Source of the DNA: an uncultured Collinsella sp.
GTDB taxonomy: Bacteria; Actinomycetota; Coriobacteriia; Coriobacteriales; Coriobacteriaceae
DNA: 13,439 nt
Reading direction: 5' to 3'
Assembly (NCBI GenBank): GCA_900551655.1
Contig: URWM01000016.1
Location: 1 to 13,439, forward strand
Below, piece by piece: positions 6,408 to 13,439 of the stretch (its first letter is position 1; the number at the start of each line of letters is the position of its first letter). The translations under genes were made by a program, and so were the position numbers. The notes below the pieces were generated by a model. It was not told the origin of the DNA and did not search any database. It saw nothing but the letters and a program-made list of their open reading frames with translations.

Positions 6408-7208
6408 GTGGGATTTCGCGACGTTAAGCGTTCTAAGAGCGCAAAAGACACGCGTATCATTGCAATCATCAACCAAAAAGGCGGCGTCGGTAAGTCAACG
6501 ACGGCAGTAAACCTTGCAGCAGCACTGGGTGAACAGGGACGCAAGACGCTGATTGTCGATTTTGATCCGCAGGGAAACAGCACGAGTGGATTTGGAATTG
6601 AAAAAGAAGACCTTGATCAGTGCATCTATGATGCATTGCTGAATGACGCGCCGGCAGAATCGCTTGTTCTTGATACAAATTGCAAAAAGGTATTCGTTAT
6701 TCCGGCGACAATTCAGCTTGCAGGCGCCGAAATTGAGCTCGTAAGCGCAATTGCTCGTGAAACCCGCCTAAAAGATTTGCTTGAGCCCATTCAAGACGAG
6801 TTCGATTTTATTTTCATTGACTGTCCTCCTTCGCTCGGCCTGCTTACCATCAACGCTTTGACCGCAGCAGACAGCGTTTTGATTCCGATTCAGTGCGAGT
6901 ATTACGCACTCGAGGGCGTTACGAAGCTGCTTGAGTCAATGAAGATGGTCAAATCGCGTCTGAACAAGGGCTTAGACACTTACGGCGTGCTTATGACCAT
7001 GTATGACTCGCGTACTTCTCTGTCGAATCAGGTTGTTGAGGAGGTTCAGTCGTACTTTGGTGATAAGGCTTTTAAGACTCTAATTCCCCGTACAGTAAAA
7101 ATCTCTGAGGCTCCGTCTTTTGGAGAGCCGGTAATTACCTATGCACCTCAAAATAAGGGTGCAAAAGCGTATATGAACCTTGCAAAAGAGGTGATCAAGC
7201 GTGCCTAG
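6408..7208 (+). CDS. parA: Chromosome partitioning ATPase ParA (Soj)
   Basis: ParA is a Walker-type ATPase that forms DNA-bound gradients and moves ParB-parS complexes, separating newly replicated origins. The 266-residue protein has the deviant Walker A KGGVGKST at residues 24-31 with the signature lysine K24, the switch I/A' motif DFDPQGNST, and a Walker B-type FIFIDCPPSLG. The basic N-terminus (FRDVKRSKSAKDTR) could contact DNA or membrane. The GTG at 6408 follows a strong AGGAGGG at 6398-6404. A TTGACA at 6376-6381 is present but has no -10 at proper spacing before the start codon. The gene follows the triple parS array and its stop lies inside parB (8-nt overlap). Confidence 0.97.
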   Translation: MGFRDVKRSKSAKDTRIIAIINQKGGVGKSTTAVNLAAALGEQGRKTLIVDFDPQGNSTSGFGIEKEDLDQCIYDALLNDAPAESLVLDTNCKKVFVIPATIQLAGAEIELVSAIARETRLKDLLEPIQDEFDFIFIDCPPSLGLLTINALTAADSVLIPIQCEYYALEGVTKLLESMKMVKSRLNKGLDTYGVLMTMYDSRTSLSNQVVEEVQSYFGDKAFKTLIPRTVKISEAPSFGEPVITYAPQNKGAKAYMNLAKEVIKRA

Positions 7209-8106
7209 TGCAAAGAAACGTGGCGGATTAGGACGTGGACTCAATGCTTTGGTCTCAGAAGCCGAGTATGAGACCGGCGGTTCGGCTGCATCGGCTTCAA
7301 ATGCCGCATCTGAAACAAAACTACCTATTGAGGATATTGTTCCCAACCCTAATCAGCCTCGAATTCACTTTAACGAAACTGAACTTCGTGAGTTGAGCGA
7401 GTCGATCCAAGAACATGGCGTGTTGCAGCCGTTGTTGGTTCGCAAGCATGGAAACGGCTATGAGATCATCGCTGGTGAGCGTCGTTACCAAGCATCAAAG
7501 CTTGCTGGTCTTGAGGAGCTGCCTGTCATCATTAAAGAAGTTAATGATGAGGAAATGCTCGCTCTTGCACTTATCGAGAATCTTCAGCGTTCTGATTTGA
7601 ATCCCGTCGAAGAGGCGAAGGGTTATCGTCAGCTCATTGATGCCAGTGGGATGACGCAGGAGGCGTTATCAAAGGCTGTCAGTAAGTCTCGTTCCGCAAT
7701 TACAAATTCACTTCGTTTGCTAGATCTTCCCGAAGTCGTACAGCAGATGATTTTTGAGGGCAAGCTTACTGCAGGCCATGCAAGAGCGATTCTTGCGGTT
7801 CCATATGAAGATGCAAGGATTCGACTTGCTGAGAAGGTTGTCGCAGAAGGTCTTTCCGTTAGAGCGACAGAAAATCTTGCTCCATTGTTTTCTGCCGGAG
7901 AGACGCCGAGGACTCTGAGGCCAGCAACACCTCAGTCATTCAAAAAGGCCGCTCGAGTCCTTCGTCAAGTTTTTAACACGAATGTACGCGTGAAGAGCTC
8001 ACGTGGTAAGAATAAAATTGAAATCGAGTTCAAAGACGAAGAAGAGCTCTCACGTATCCTTGGCGAAATGGTTCAATTTGGGCAGGAGGATCAGGATGAA
8101 GAATAA
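7201..8106 (+). CDS. parB: Chromosome partitioning protein ParB (Spo0J)
   Basis: ParB is a CTP-dependent DNA clamp that loads at parS, spreads, and recruits SMC and ParA at the origin. The 301-residue protein has the N-terminal ParA-activating peptide (KKRGGLGRGLNALV, residues 5-18), an N-terminal CTPase domain with GERRYQAS (92-99) and ENLQRSDLNPVEEA (126-139), an HTH around 152-176 (QEALSKAVSKSRSAITNSLR), and a C-terminal dimerisation segment. Residue 97 is Gln where most homologues have Arg in the GERRxR box. The GTG at 7201 overlaps parA by 8 nt and is preceded by AGAGGTGAT. The next small gene overlaps its end by 11 nt, so parA, parB and that gene are probably translated together. Confidence 0.96.
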   Translation: MPSAKKRGGLGRGLNALVSEAEYETGGSAASASNAASETKLPIEDIVPNPNQPRIHFNETELRELSESIQEHGVLQPLLVRKHGNGYEIIAGERRYQASKLAGLEELPVIIKEVNDEEMLALALIENLQRSDLNPVEEAKGYRQLIDASGMTQEALSKAVSKSRSAITNSLRLLDLPEVVQQMIFEGKLTAGHARAILAVPYEDARIRLAEKVVAEGLSVRATENLAPLFSAGETPRTLRPATPQSFKKAARVLRQVFNTNVRVKSSRGKNKIEIEFKDEEELSRILGEMVQFGQEDQDEE

Positions 8107-8350
8107 GATTCTCGCGGCCATTGCGTTGGCAACCACCGTCGCAGCTGGTGCTTTTGCGGGGTATAAGATTGCGACAGATGGTGAACTTCGCGGTCGACTG
8201 CTGCGCGGAGCTCAGGATATCGTCGATACATCCAAGAAGAAAATGGATGTGATGACCGAAGATGTCGCTATGCGCACTGCTCAGGTGACTAAGAATCCCA
8301 AGATTAACCAAGACTGGGTTAACCACCAGTGGGAAAATGTTGGTTATTAG
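8096..8350 (+). CDS. Small single-pass membrane protein coupled to parB (unknown function)
   Basis: The 84-residue product starts with a short basic residue pair, then a hydrophobic segment at about residues 5-22 (ILAAIALATTVAAGAFAG). A charged helical region follows (about 28-65), then a polar tail ending QDWVNHQWENVGY. The layout (N-terminal membrane anchor with an AGYK boundary, then a basic amphipathic helix) resembles YtxH-like small proteins; this is a weak resemblance only. It could instead be a cleaved signal peptide, but no clear cleavage motif stands out. The start is supported by GGAGG at 8085-8089, 6 nt before the ATG, and it overlaps parB by 11 nt, which is strong evidence that it is translated. 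A longer upstream reading is open but lies inside parB. I do not recognise a named family. Confidence 0.8.
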   Translation: MKNKILAAIALATTVAAGAFAGYKIATDGELRGRLLRGAQDIVDTSKKKMDVMTEDVAMRTAQVTKNPKINQDWVNHQWENVGY

Positions 8351-8359
8351 GTACCTAAC
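8347..8359. repeat. 13-bp palindromic element, copy 2
   Basis: TTAGGTACCTAAC, identical to 4843-4855 and in the same orientation. It overlaps the TAG stop of the small gene (8348-8350), so it lies at the 3' end of the par operon rather than in a promoter. Confidence 0.5.
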
Positions 8360-8377
8360 AATTACTCGCCTGTTTTG

Positions 8378-8419
8378 AGGGGCCCTTGTCTGATTCATGA
8401 GATAAGGACCCCTAATTTT
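8378..8419 (+). terminator. Probable terminator of the parAB operon
   Basis: AGGGGCCCTTGTCT (8378-8391) pairs imperfectly with AGATAAGGACCCCT (8400-8413), with one mismatch and one G-U pair, around an 8-nt loop. It is followed by AATTTT. It sits 28 nt after the small gene's stop. The T-tract is short, so efficiency may be moderate. Confidence 0.65.
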
Positions 8420-8462
8420 GGCTGTAAAACTAAGCTTACGTAAATCAAATCCAATAGTATGA

Positions 8463-8508
8463 ATACAAATGAAACAGCCCCGGTTGCATTATCTGCAACC
8501 GGGGCTGT
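8463..8508 (-). terminator. Terminator of rlmN (leftward)
   Basis: ACAGCCCCGGTTGCA (8474-8488) and TGCAACCGGGGCTGT (8494-8508) form a perfect 15-bp stem with a 5-nt loop. On the minus strand it is followed by a T-rich run (TTCATTTGTA), and it lies about 40 nt beyond the rlmN stop. On the plus strand no T-tract follows. The AT-rich stretch 8420-8470 between the two terminators holds nothing else I can name. Confidence 0.85.
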
Positions 8509-8512
8509 CAGA

Positions 8513-8528
8513 TGTTTCACATGAAACG
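8513..8528. promoter_or_regulatory. Degenerate parS-like site
   Basis: TGTTTCACATGAAACG matches the parS consensus at 14 of 16 positions (a central CACATG and a final G). It lies between the rlmN terminator hairpin and the rlmN stop, about 2.2 kb from the parS triplet. It may be a weak ParB site or a decayed copy. Confidence 0.5.
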
Positions 8529-8547
8529 TTATGGGGCACAGACTCCC

Positions 8548-9600
8548 CTATGCGTTCTTCTGAACCTTGAAACGTTGCTTCAGCTGACCGCAGGCGGCAT
8601 CAATATCATTGCCGCGAGAATTACGGATCGTGGTCTCGATACCACGAGACTCAAGGCGGCGCTGAAGATCCTCGACCTTATGAATCGGAGACGGCTTGAG
8701 CGGGCTGCCCTCGATGTCGTTAAGCTGAATCAGGTTAACGTGGCACAGCGTTCCCTCGCAGAAGTCACAGAGTGCCTGCATCTCGGGATTCGTATCGTTG
8801 ACGCCTTCGATCATGGCATACTCATAGGTCGGGCGGCGGCCAGTCTTCTCGGTGTAGAGTTGAAGCGCCTCGTGAAGGCGAAGTAGCGTGTACTTCTTAA
8901 CACCGGGCATAAGCTTATTGCGTGTCGACTGGATGGCGGAATGCAGGGAAACGGCAAGCGTGAACTGTTCAGGGATGTCGGCAAATTTGCGAATACCGGG
9001 AATAACGCCGCTGGTAGAGACGGTGAGGTGACGAGCACCGATACCGATGCCATCGGGGTCGTTGAGGATTCGCAACGCCTTGAGAACCTCGTCGTAGTTG
9101 GCAAACGGCTCGCCCTGGCCCATGAAGACAACGCTCGTGGCACGCTCGCCAAAGTCGTTGGATACATGAAGCACCTGGTCGACGATCTCCTGAGCTGTCA
9201 GCGAGCGCTTGAGGCCGTTAAGGCCGGTGGCGCAAAAGGCGCAGCCCATGCCACAACCTGCCTGGGTGGAAACGCAGACAGATAGCTTATTACGACGGGG
9301 CATACCGACAGTCTCGACGGAAATGCCGTCGTGGTACTCGAGCAGATACTTGCGAGAGCCATCTTTGGAAACCTGCTTGGTGAGTTCAGTCGGCGTATCA
9401 AAGGCAAAAGCCTCTTTAAGCTGTTCGCGGAAAGCCTTGGGAAGGTTGGTCATGTCGTCAAACGAACAAACGTTCTTCTCAAAGACCCATTCGATGAGTT
9501 GCTTGGCGCGGAAAGCGGGCTGGCCGAGTTCTGCCACGAGCTCGCGAATATCGTTTTGGCTCAAGTCGCGAATGTCCTGAGATTTAGTCCTGGGATTCAT
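8548..9600 (-). CDS. rlmN: Dual-specificity 23S rRNA/tRNA adenine-C2 methyltransferase RlmN
   Basis: RlmN is a radical-SAM enzyme that methylates C2 of A2503 in 23S rRNA and of A37 in some tRNAs. The 350-residue product has the radical-SAM cluster motif with cysteines at 116, 120 and 123 (CGMGCAFC). It also has two further cysteines expected for the methylation mechanism: C109, seven residues before the cluster as in the E. coli enzyme, and C337 in the C-terminal RNSRGNDIDAACGQL. SAM-binding GQGEP (about 160-164) is present. Length and motif order are normal. The ATG at 9600 has only a modest AAAGG upstream. The gene runs leftward, against its neighbours, and has its own terminator at 8463-8508. 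Confidence 0.97.
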   Translation of the reverse strand: MNPRTKSQDIRDLSQNDIRELVAELGQPAFRAKQLIEWVFEKNVCSFDDMTNLPKAFREQLKEAFAFDTPTELTKQVSKDGSRKYLLEYHDGISVETVGMPRRNKLSVCVSTQAGCGMGCAFCATGLNGLKRSLTAQEIVDQVLHVSNDFGERATSVVFMGQGEPFANYDEVLKALRILNDPDGIGIGARHLTVSTSGVIPGIRKFADIPEQFTLAVSLHSAIQSTRNKLMPGVKKYTLLRLHEALQLYTEKTGRRPTYEYAMIEGVNDTNPEMQALCDFCEGTLCHVNLIQLNDIEGSPLKPSPIHKVEDLQRRLESRGIETTIRNSRGNDIDAACGQLKQRFKVQKNA

Positions 9601-9639
9601 GGAAGCCTTTCGATTTTGGGGAAACGTAGAGGGTATCGC

Positions 9640-9645
9640 TACAAT
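9640..9645 (+). promoter_or_regulatory. Possible -10 element for ddl
   Basis: TACAAT is a 5/6 match to the -10 consensus and lies 41 nt before the ddl start, in the 85-nt divergent gap with rlmN. The corresponding -35 region (TTGGGG at 9616-9621, 18-bp spacing) is poor. A minus-strand TATAAT at 9664-9669 could serve rlmN, but it lacks a -35. Confidence 0.35.
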
Positions 9646-9685
9646 ATGGTATCAGCTGCAGAAATTATAGAGGAGGAGTCTGCCC

Positions 9686-10651
9686 ATGCCGGGTAAAAGC
9701 CTAGAGAACATGCACGTAGCGGTCTTGGCGGGCGGTCATTCCGCTGAGCGCGAGATCTCGCTCAATTCGGGAAAGAACGTCGTGGCGGCCCTGAAGGAGG
9801 CCGGCTACACTTCGGTGGAGCTGCTCGACACGGCTGCCGATGATTTTATGGTAACCATGGCGACCGGTGGTTTCGACGTGGCATTTATTGCCATGCACGG
9901 TGCCGGCGGTGAGGATGGTGCCATGCAGGGTGCCATGGAGACCCTGGGTATCCCCTACACGGCCTCGGGCGTGCTCGCAAGCGCCTGCGGTGCCGACAAG
10001 GAGGTTTCGAAGCTCCTGTACGCCAAGGCGGGCATTCCCGTTGCCCCCGGCCTCGCGCTCGAGGTGGGCGATGAAGTCGATATCGATCATATCGTCGAGG
10101 TTTGTGGCGAGCGCTGCTTTGTGAAGCCGGCCGTCAACGGTTCCAGCTATGGCATTTCCCTGGTCCATGAGCCCTCCGAGCTGCCCGCGGCAATCGCCAA
10201 GGCGTTTGAGTACGGCGACAAAGTGCTGGTCGAGAAGTGCATCGAGGGTACCGAGATCACCGTCGGCGTATACGGCGAGGACGACGTGCGCGCTCTGCCG
10301 ATTGTCGAGATTCGTAAGCCCAAGGACTGCGAGTTCTACGATCTGGACGTGAAGTATGTCGACCCTACAGACATCCATCGCATTCCGGCGCAGATTTCGC
10401 CCGAGAACTACGCTCGTGCCCAAGAGCTCGCCTGTGCTGCCCATAAGGCACTCGGCTGCCTGGGTATCTCGCGCAGCGACTTTATCGTGAGTGAGGACGG
10501 CCCCGTTATCCTCGAGACCAACACGATTCCCGGCATGACCGATACGTCGCTGTATCCGGATGAGATTCGCCACACCGATGACATGACGTTCCCGCAGGTC
10601 TGTGACAGCCTGATTCGCATGGGGCTTCGTCGAGCGGGCGTTGCATGCTAA
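9686..10651 (+). CDS. ddl: D-alanine--D-alanine ligase
   Basis: Ddl joins two D-alanines using ATP, making the dipeptide terminus of peptidoglycan precursors in the cytoplasm. The 321-residue ATP-grasp protein shows GGHSAEREISL (16-26, with catalytic-type E21), HGAGGEDGAMQG (71-82), GSSYGIS (152-158), EGTEITVGV (187-195), the KY pair at 223-224 that marks D-Ala rather than D-Lac ligases, and NTIPGMTDTSLYP (279-291). These support true D-Ala-D-Ala activity. AGGAGG at 9671-9676 supports the ATG at 9686; a second in-frame ATG lies 8 codons further in. The stop overlaps the dinG start by 7 nt, so the two genes are co-transcribed. Confidence 0.96.
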   Translation: MPGKSLENMHVAVLAGGHSAEREISLNSGKNVVAALKEAGYTSVELLDTAADDFMVTMATGGFDVAFIAMHGAGGEDGAMQGAMETLGIPYTASGVLASACGADKEVSKLLYAKAGIPVAPGLALEVGDEVDIDHIVEVCGERCFVKPAVNGSSYGISLVHEPSELPAAIAKAFEYGDKVLVEKCIEGTEITVGVYGEDDVRALPIVEIRKPKDCEFYDLDVKYVDPTDIHRIPAQISPENYARAQELACAAHKALGCLGISRSDFIVSEDGPVILETNTIPGMTDTSLYPDEIRHTDDMTFPQVCDSLIRMGLRRAGVAC

Positions 10652-13439
10652 TCGAGGACGCTGTTTCGTCGGGAACGCCGCAGTTTGTCATCGATTCTTA
10701 TGCCACGCTTGCCGAGCGCGCCAAAACCCAAGCGTTTGGTCTCATCGAAGAAGATGTTATCGTCCTCGATACCGAGACCACGGGTCTTTCGGTGCAGGAC
10801 AACGAGCTTATCGAGATATCGGCGGCTCGCCTTTCTGGCCGCGAGGTTGTCGATCGGTTCGATACCTTCGTGCATCCCAAGCAGCTGATTCCCGCCGAGA
10901 TTACCGAGCTCACGAGCATTACAAACGTCGATGTGGTGGATGCCCCATCGGCCGTCGAGGCCGTGGCCGCCCTCGCTGAATTTGTCGGCGGCTGCCCGGT
11001 GATCGCACATAACGCCACCTTCGACCGTTCGTTTATCGAGTCGGTCAAGGGCGGTGTCAACGTCAGCGACATCTGGATCGATTCGCTGGCGCTGTCGCGC
11101 ATCGCGCTTCCGCGCCTGGCCTCGCATAAGCTGTCTTTCATGGCCGACCTGTTTGGCTGCGACTCGGTGTCGCACCGCGCCAACGCCGATGTCGACGCCC
11201 TGTGTGGTGTGTGGCGCGTGTTGCTCGTGGCGCTCACCGACTTGCCTCAGGGCTTAATGGCGCGCCTGGCCGACATGCACCCCGACGTACCCTGGTCCTA
11301 TCGTCCCATCTTCTCGTTCTTGGCGGGGCAGAACCCCGGTTCCATCTTCTCTCTCAGCGCCGCCCGCGCCGACGTACTCAAGGCCGATCGGGCCGATGAT
11401 CGCGTTGATGCGGACGAGCTTCCGGTCCTTAAGATGCCGAGCCGCGAGGAAATCGAGGCGGACTATGCCCCGGGCGGCCTGGTCAATCGCATGTATCCCA
11501 CCTACGAGCCGCGCGATGAACAGATCGCGATGGCGCTCGAGGTCCGTGACGCACTCGTTACGGGAACGCATCGCGTGATTGAGGCGGGGACGGGCGTCGG
11601 CAAATCGATGGCTTACCTGGTGCCTTTTGCTGAGGCCGCGCGCCGCAACAACATCACGGTCGGTATCGCGACTAAATCGAATAATCTTGCCGACCAGCTC
11701 ATGTATCATGAGCTGCCCAAACTTGCCGAGCAGCTGGACGGAGGTCTATCGTTTTGCGCCCTCAAGGGCTATGACCACTATCCATGCTTGCGCAAGCTTG
11801 AGCGCATGAGCCGCGGCCAAGTCGAAATTACGACTAAGCGTGATCCTGCCGACACGCTTACGGCAGTCGCGGTCATCATGGCGTACGTGTGTCAGTCGGC
11901 CGATGGCGACCTCGACTCGCTCGGCATTCGCTGGCGCAGCGTCAACCGTCCCGACTTTACGACGGCGTCGCGCGAGTGCGCCCGTCGCCTATGCCCGTTT
12001 TTCCCTGATAAATGCCTGGTCCACGGTGCCCGCCGTCGCGCGGCTCATGCCGATGTGGTGGTCACCAACCATTCCCTGTTGTTCCGCAATGTTGCGGCCG
12101 AGGGCAGAATCTTGCCTCCGATTCGTCACTGGGTGATCGATGAGGCCCACTCCATCGAGCGCGAGGCACGCCGTCAATGGGCGCGCGTGGTATCGGCGGA
12201 TGAATCGCGCGTTCTGTTTGAGCGCCTGGGTGGCTCGAGCACCGGTGCGCTGAGCCAGGTTTCCCGCGATTTGGCAACCTCGGAGGGCTCTACGCTCTAC
12301 CTGGGTCTTACCGCCAAGGCGACGTCGACGGTCGTGCGTGCGAGCATGGCGATTGCCGATGTGTTTGACGGCGTTCGCGAGCTTGGCCGCCGTGCCCGCG
12401 GGGGCTATGACAATGCGAACCTATGGATTGGCCCCGAGCTGCGCGAATCTGACGACTGGCATGATTTCTTACAGTCGGCCTACACTGCCATCGACGCATT
12501 GGAACAAGCTGACAAGAGCGTCGACGCGCTGGTACAAGCCGTTGCCGCCGATAAGCCCGAGATTGTTGTCGACCTGGGTGATATCTCGCGCCGCCTGCAC
12601 GAGCTGGCCGAGAACCTCAAGCTCATCATCGACGGTACCGACGAACATTACGTGTACTCGTTGCAAGTCAATCGCAGGCTGCGTGCCGGCGGAGAGTCAA
12701 TGACCGCAGAGCGCATCGACATTGGCGAGGCCTTGGCAACCGAGTGGCTGCCCGAGGTTCACACGGCTATCTTTGCATCGGCGACCATGACGGTTTCCAA
12801 GAGCTTTGAGCACTTTAACCATGCCGTCGGCCTCGATCGCATCGGCGCCTCGACATCATCGTCACTGCACTTGGATTCGAGCTACGACTTCGATTCGAAT
12901 ATGGCCGTGGTCGTGGCTGGGGATATCCCCGATCCGCGCGATCGTGAGAGCTACCTTTCGGCGCTCGAGCGTGTGCTGGTCGACGCTCATCTTGCCATGG
13001 GCGGCTCGGTGCTCACGCTGTTCACCAACAGGCGTGACATGGAGGAACTGTACGATCGTGTCGAGCCCAAGATGGCTCGTGCGGGCCTGGAACTCAACTG
13101 CCAGCAGCGCAACTCGTCTCCTCGCCGTCTGCGCGATCGCTTTATCAACGAACCGACCTCGTCGCTCTTTGCGCTTAAGGCCTTTTGGGAGGGGTTCGAC
13201 GCCAGCGGCGAGACGCTGCGCTGCGTCATCATCCCCAAGCTGCCGTTCTCGAGCCCCACAGACCCGCTCTCATGTGAGCGCAATCTGCGTGAAGACCGCG
13301 CTTGGGCACGCTATTCGCTGCCCGAGGCCGTGCTCGAGGTCAAGCAGGCAGCTGGTCGCCTCATTCGTTCATCGACCGATTGCGGCGTGCTCATCTTGGC
13401 CGACCCGCGCCTGGTGACGAAGGGCTACGGCAAGAAATT
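10645..13439 (+). CDS. dinG: DinG-type helicase with N-terminal DEDDh exonuclease domain (3' end cut by window)
   Basis: A fusion of a DnaQ/epsilon-like 3'-5' exonuclease and an XPD/DinG superfamily 2 helicase, a class tied to DNA repair and R-loop removal. Exonuclease residues: D42 and E44 (LDTETTGL), D127 (HNATFD), H177 and D182 (HRANAD). Helicase: Walker A EAGTGVGKS (313-321), DEAH at 499-502, motif VI QAAGRLIRS near the window end. Four cysteines at 381, 445, 450 and 457 (spacings 64, 5, 7) match the 4Fe-4S arrangement of E. coli DinG. The frame is open for 931 codons to the window edge, and probably only a short tail is missing. The ATG at 10645 overlaps ddl by 7 nt with no strong ribosome site, suggesting coupling; a slightly later start is possible. 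Confidence 0.93.
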   Translation, partial: MLIEDAVSSGTPQFVIDSYATLAERAKTQAFGLIEEDVIVLDTETTGLSVQDNELIEISAARLSGREVVDRFDTFVHPKQLIPAEITELTSITNVDVVDAPSAVEAVAALAEFVGGCPVIAHNATFDRSFIESVKGGVNVSDIWIDSLALSRIALPRLASHKLSFMADLFGCDSVSHRANADVDALCGVWRVLLVALTDLPQGLMARLADMHPDVPWSYRPIFSFLAGQNPGSIFSLSAARADVLKADRADDRVDADELPVLKMPSREEIEADYAPGGLVNRMYPTYEPRDEQIAMALEVRDALVTGTHRVIEAGTGVGKSMAYLVPFAEAARRNNITVGIATKSNNLADQLMYHELPKLAEQLDGGLSFCALKGYDHYPCLRKLERMSRGQVEITTKRDPADTLTAVAVIMAYVCQSADGDLDSLGIRWRSVNRPDFTTASRECARRLCPFFPDKCLVHGARRRAAHADVVVTNHSLLFRNVAAEGRILPPIRHWVIDEAHSIEREARRQWARVVSADESRVLFERLGGSSTGALSQVSRDLATSEGSTLYLGLTAKATSTVVRASMAIADVFDGVRELGRRARGGYDNANLWIGPELRESDDWHDFLQSAYTAIDALEQADKSVDALVQAVAADKPEIVVDLGDISRRLHELAENLKLIIDGTDEHYVYSLQVNRRLRAGGESMTAERIDIGEALATEWLPEVHTAIFASATMTVSKSFEHFNHAVGLDRIGASTSSSLHLDSSYDFDSNMAVVVAGDIPDPRDRESYLSALERVLVDAHLAMGGSVLTLFTNRRDMEELYDRVEPKMARAGLELNCQQRNSSPRRLRDRFINEPTSSLFALKAFWEGFDASGETLRCVIIPKLPFSSPTDPLSCERNLREDRAWARYSLPEAVLEVKQAAGRLIRSSTDCGVLILADPRLVTKGYGKK

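Noticed and set aside
9701..10573. Long minus-strand frame opposite ddl
   Set aside because: Antisense to a clearly conserved ddl; composition reflects the complementary strand of high-GC coding sequence.
10661..10676. Possible parS-like sequence near the dinG start
   Set aside because: Only about 10 of 16 positions match and the central CACGTG is absent.

Overview
The window is an origin-proximal chromosome segment from a high-GC Gram-positive, most likely a member of the Coriobacteriia (Actinomycetota) close to Collinsella. This is inferred from gene order and protein style; no 16S rRNA or other phylogenetic marker is present. The layout is the classic replication-origin neighbourhood: a leftward dnaA operon, then a rightward rpmH-rnpA-yidD-yidC-jag-rsmG-parA-parB series, with a candidate origin region between them.

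Region by region: (1) 1-1597, minus strand: dnaA, cut by the window edge inside domain IV. (2) 1613-3037, minus strand: an unusual protein with a GHKL-type ATPase domain, a long Gln/Pro-rich linker and a C-terminal winged helix, 15 nt upstream of dnaA and probably co-transcribed with it. (3) 3038-3310: intergenic region with repeated DnaA-box-like sequences, a strong rpmH promoter and a leader hairpin. (4) 3311-5439: rpmH, rnpA, yidD, yidC and jag (khpB), covering ribosome and RNase P biogenesis and membrane-protein insertion, closed by a strong terminator at 5460-5489. (5) 5536-8350: rsmG, three perfect parS sites spaced exactly 39 bp apart, parA, parB and a small uncharacterised membrane protein overlapping parB. 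(6) 8351-8547: a rightward terminator, a leftward terminator and a degraded parS. (7) 8548-9600, minus strand: rlmN. (8) 9686-13439, plus strand: ddl and an overlapping dinG-type exonuclease-helicase that runs off the window.

Together the genes link replication initiation (DnaA), origin segregation (ParABS), translation-machinery maturation (L34, RNase P, RsmG, RlmN), membrane insertion (YidD, YidC, Jag) and peptidoglycan precursor synthesis (Ddl). The most unusual elements are the GHKL/winged-helix gene fronting dnaA, the small membrane protein locked to parB, a parS-like sequence inside the dnaA linker, and two identical 13-bp palindromic elements that bracket the jag-to-parB block. No mobile elements, tRNAs, rRNAs or CRISPR arrays were seen.
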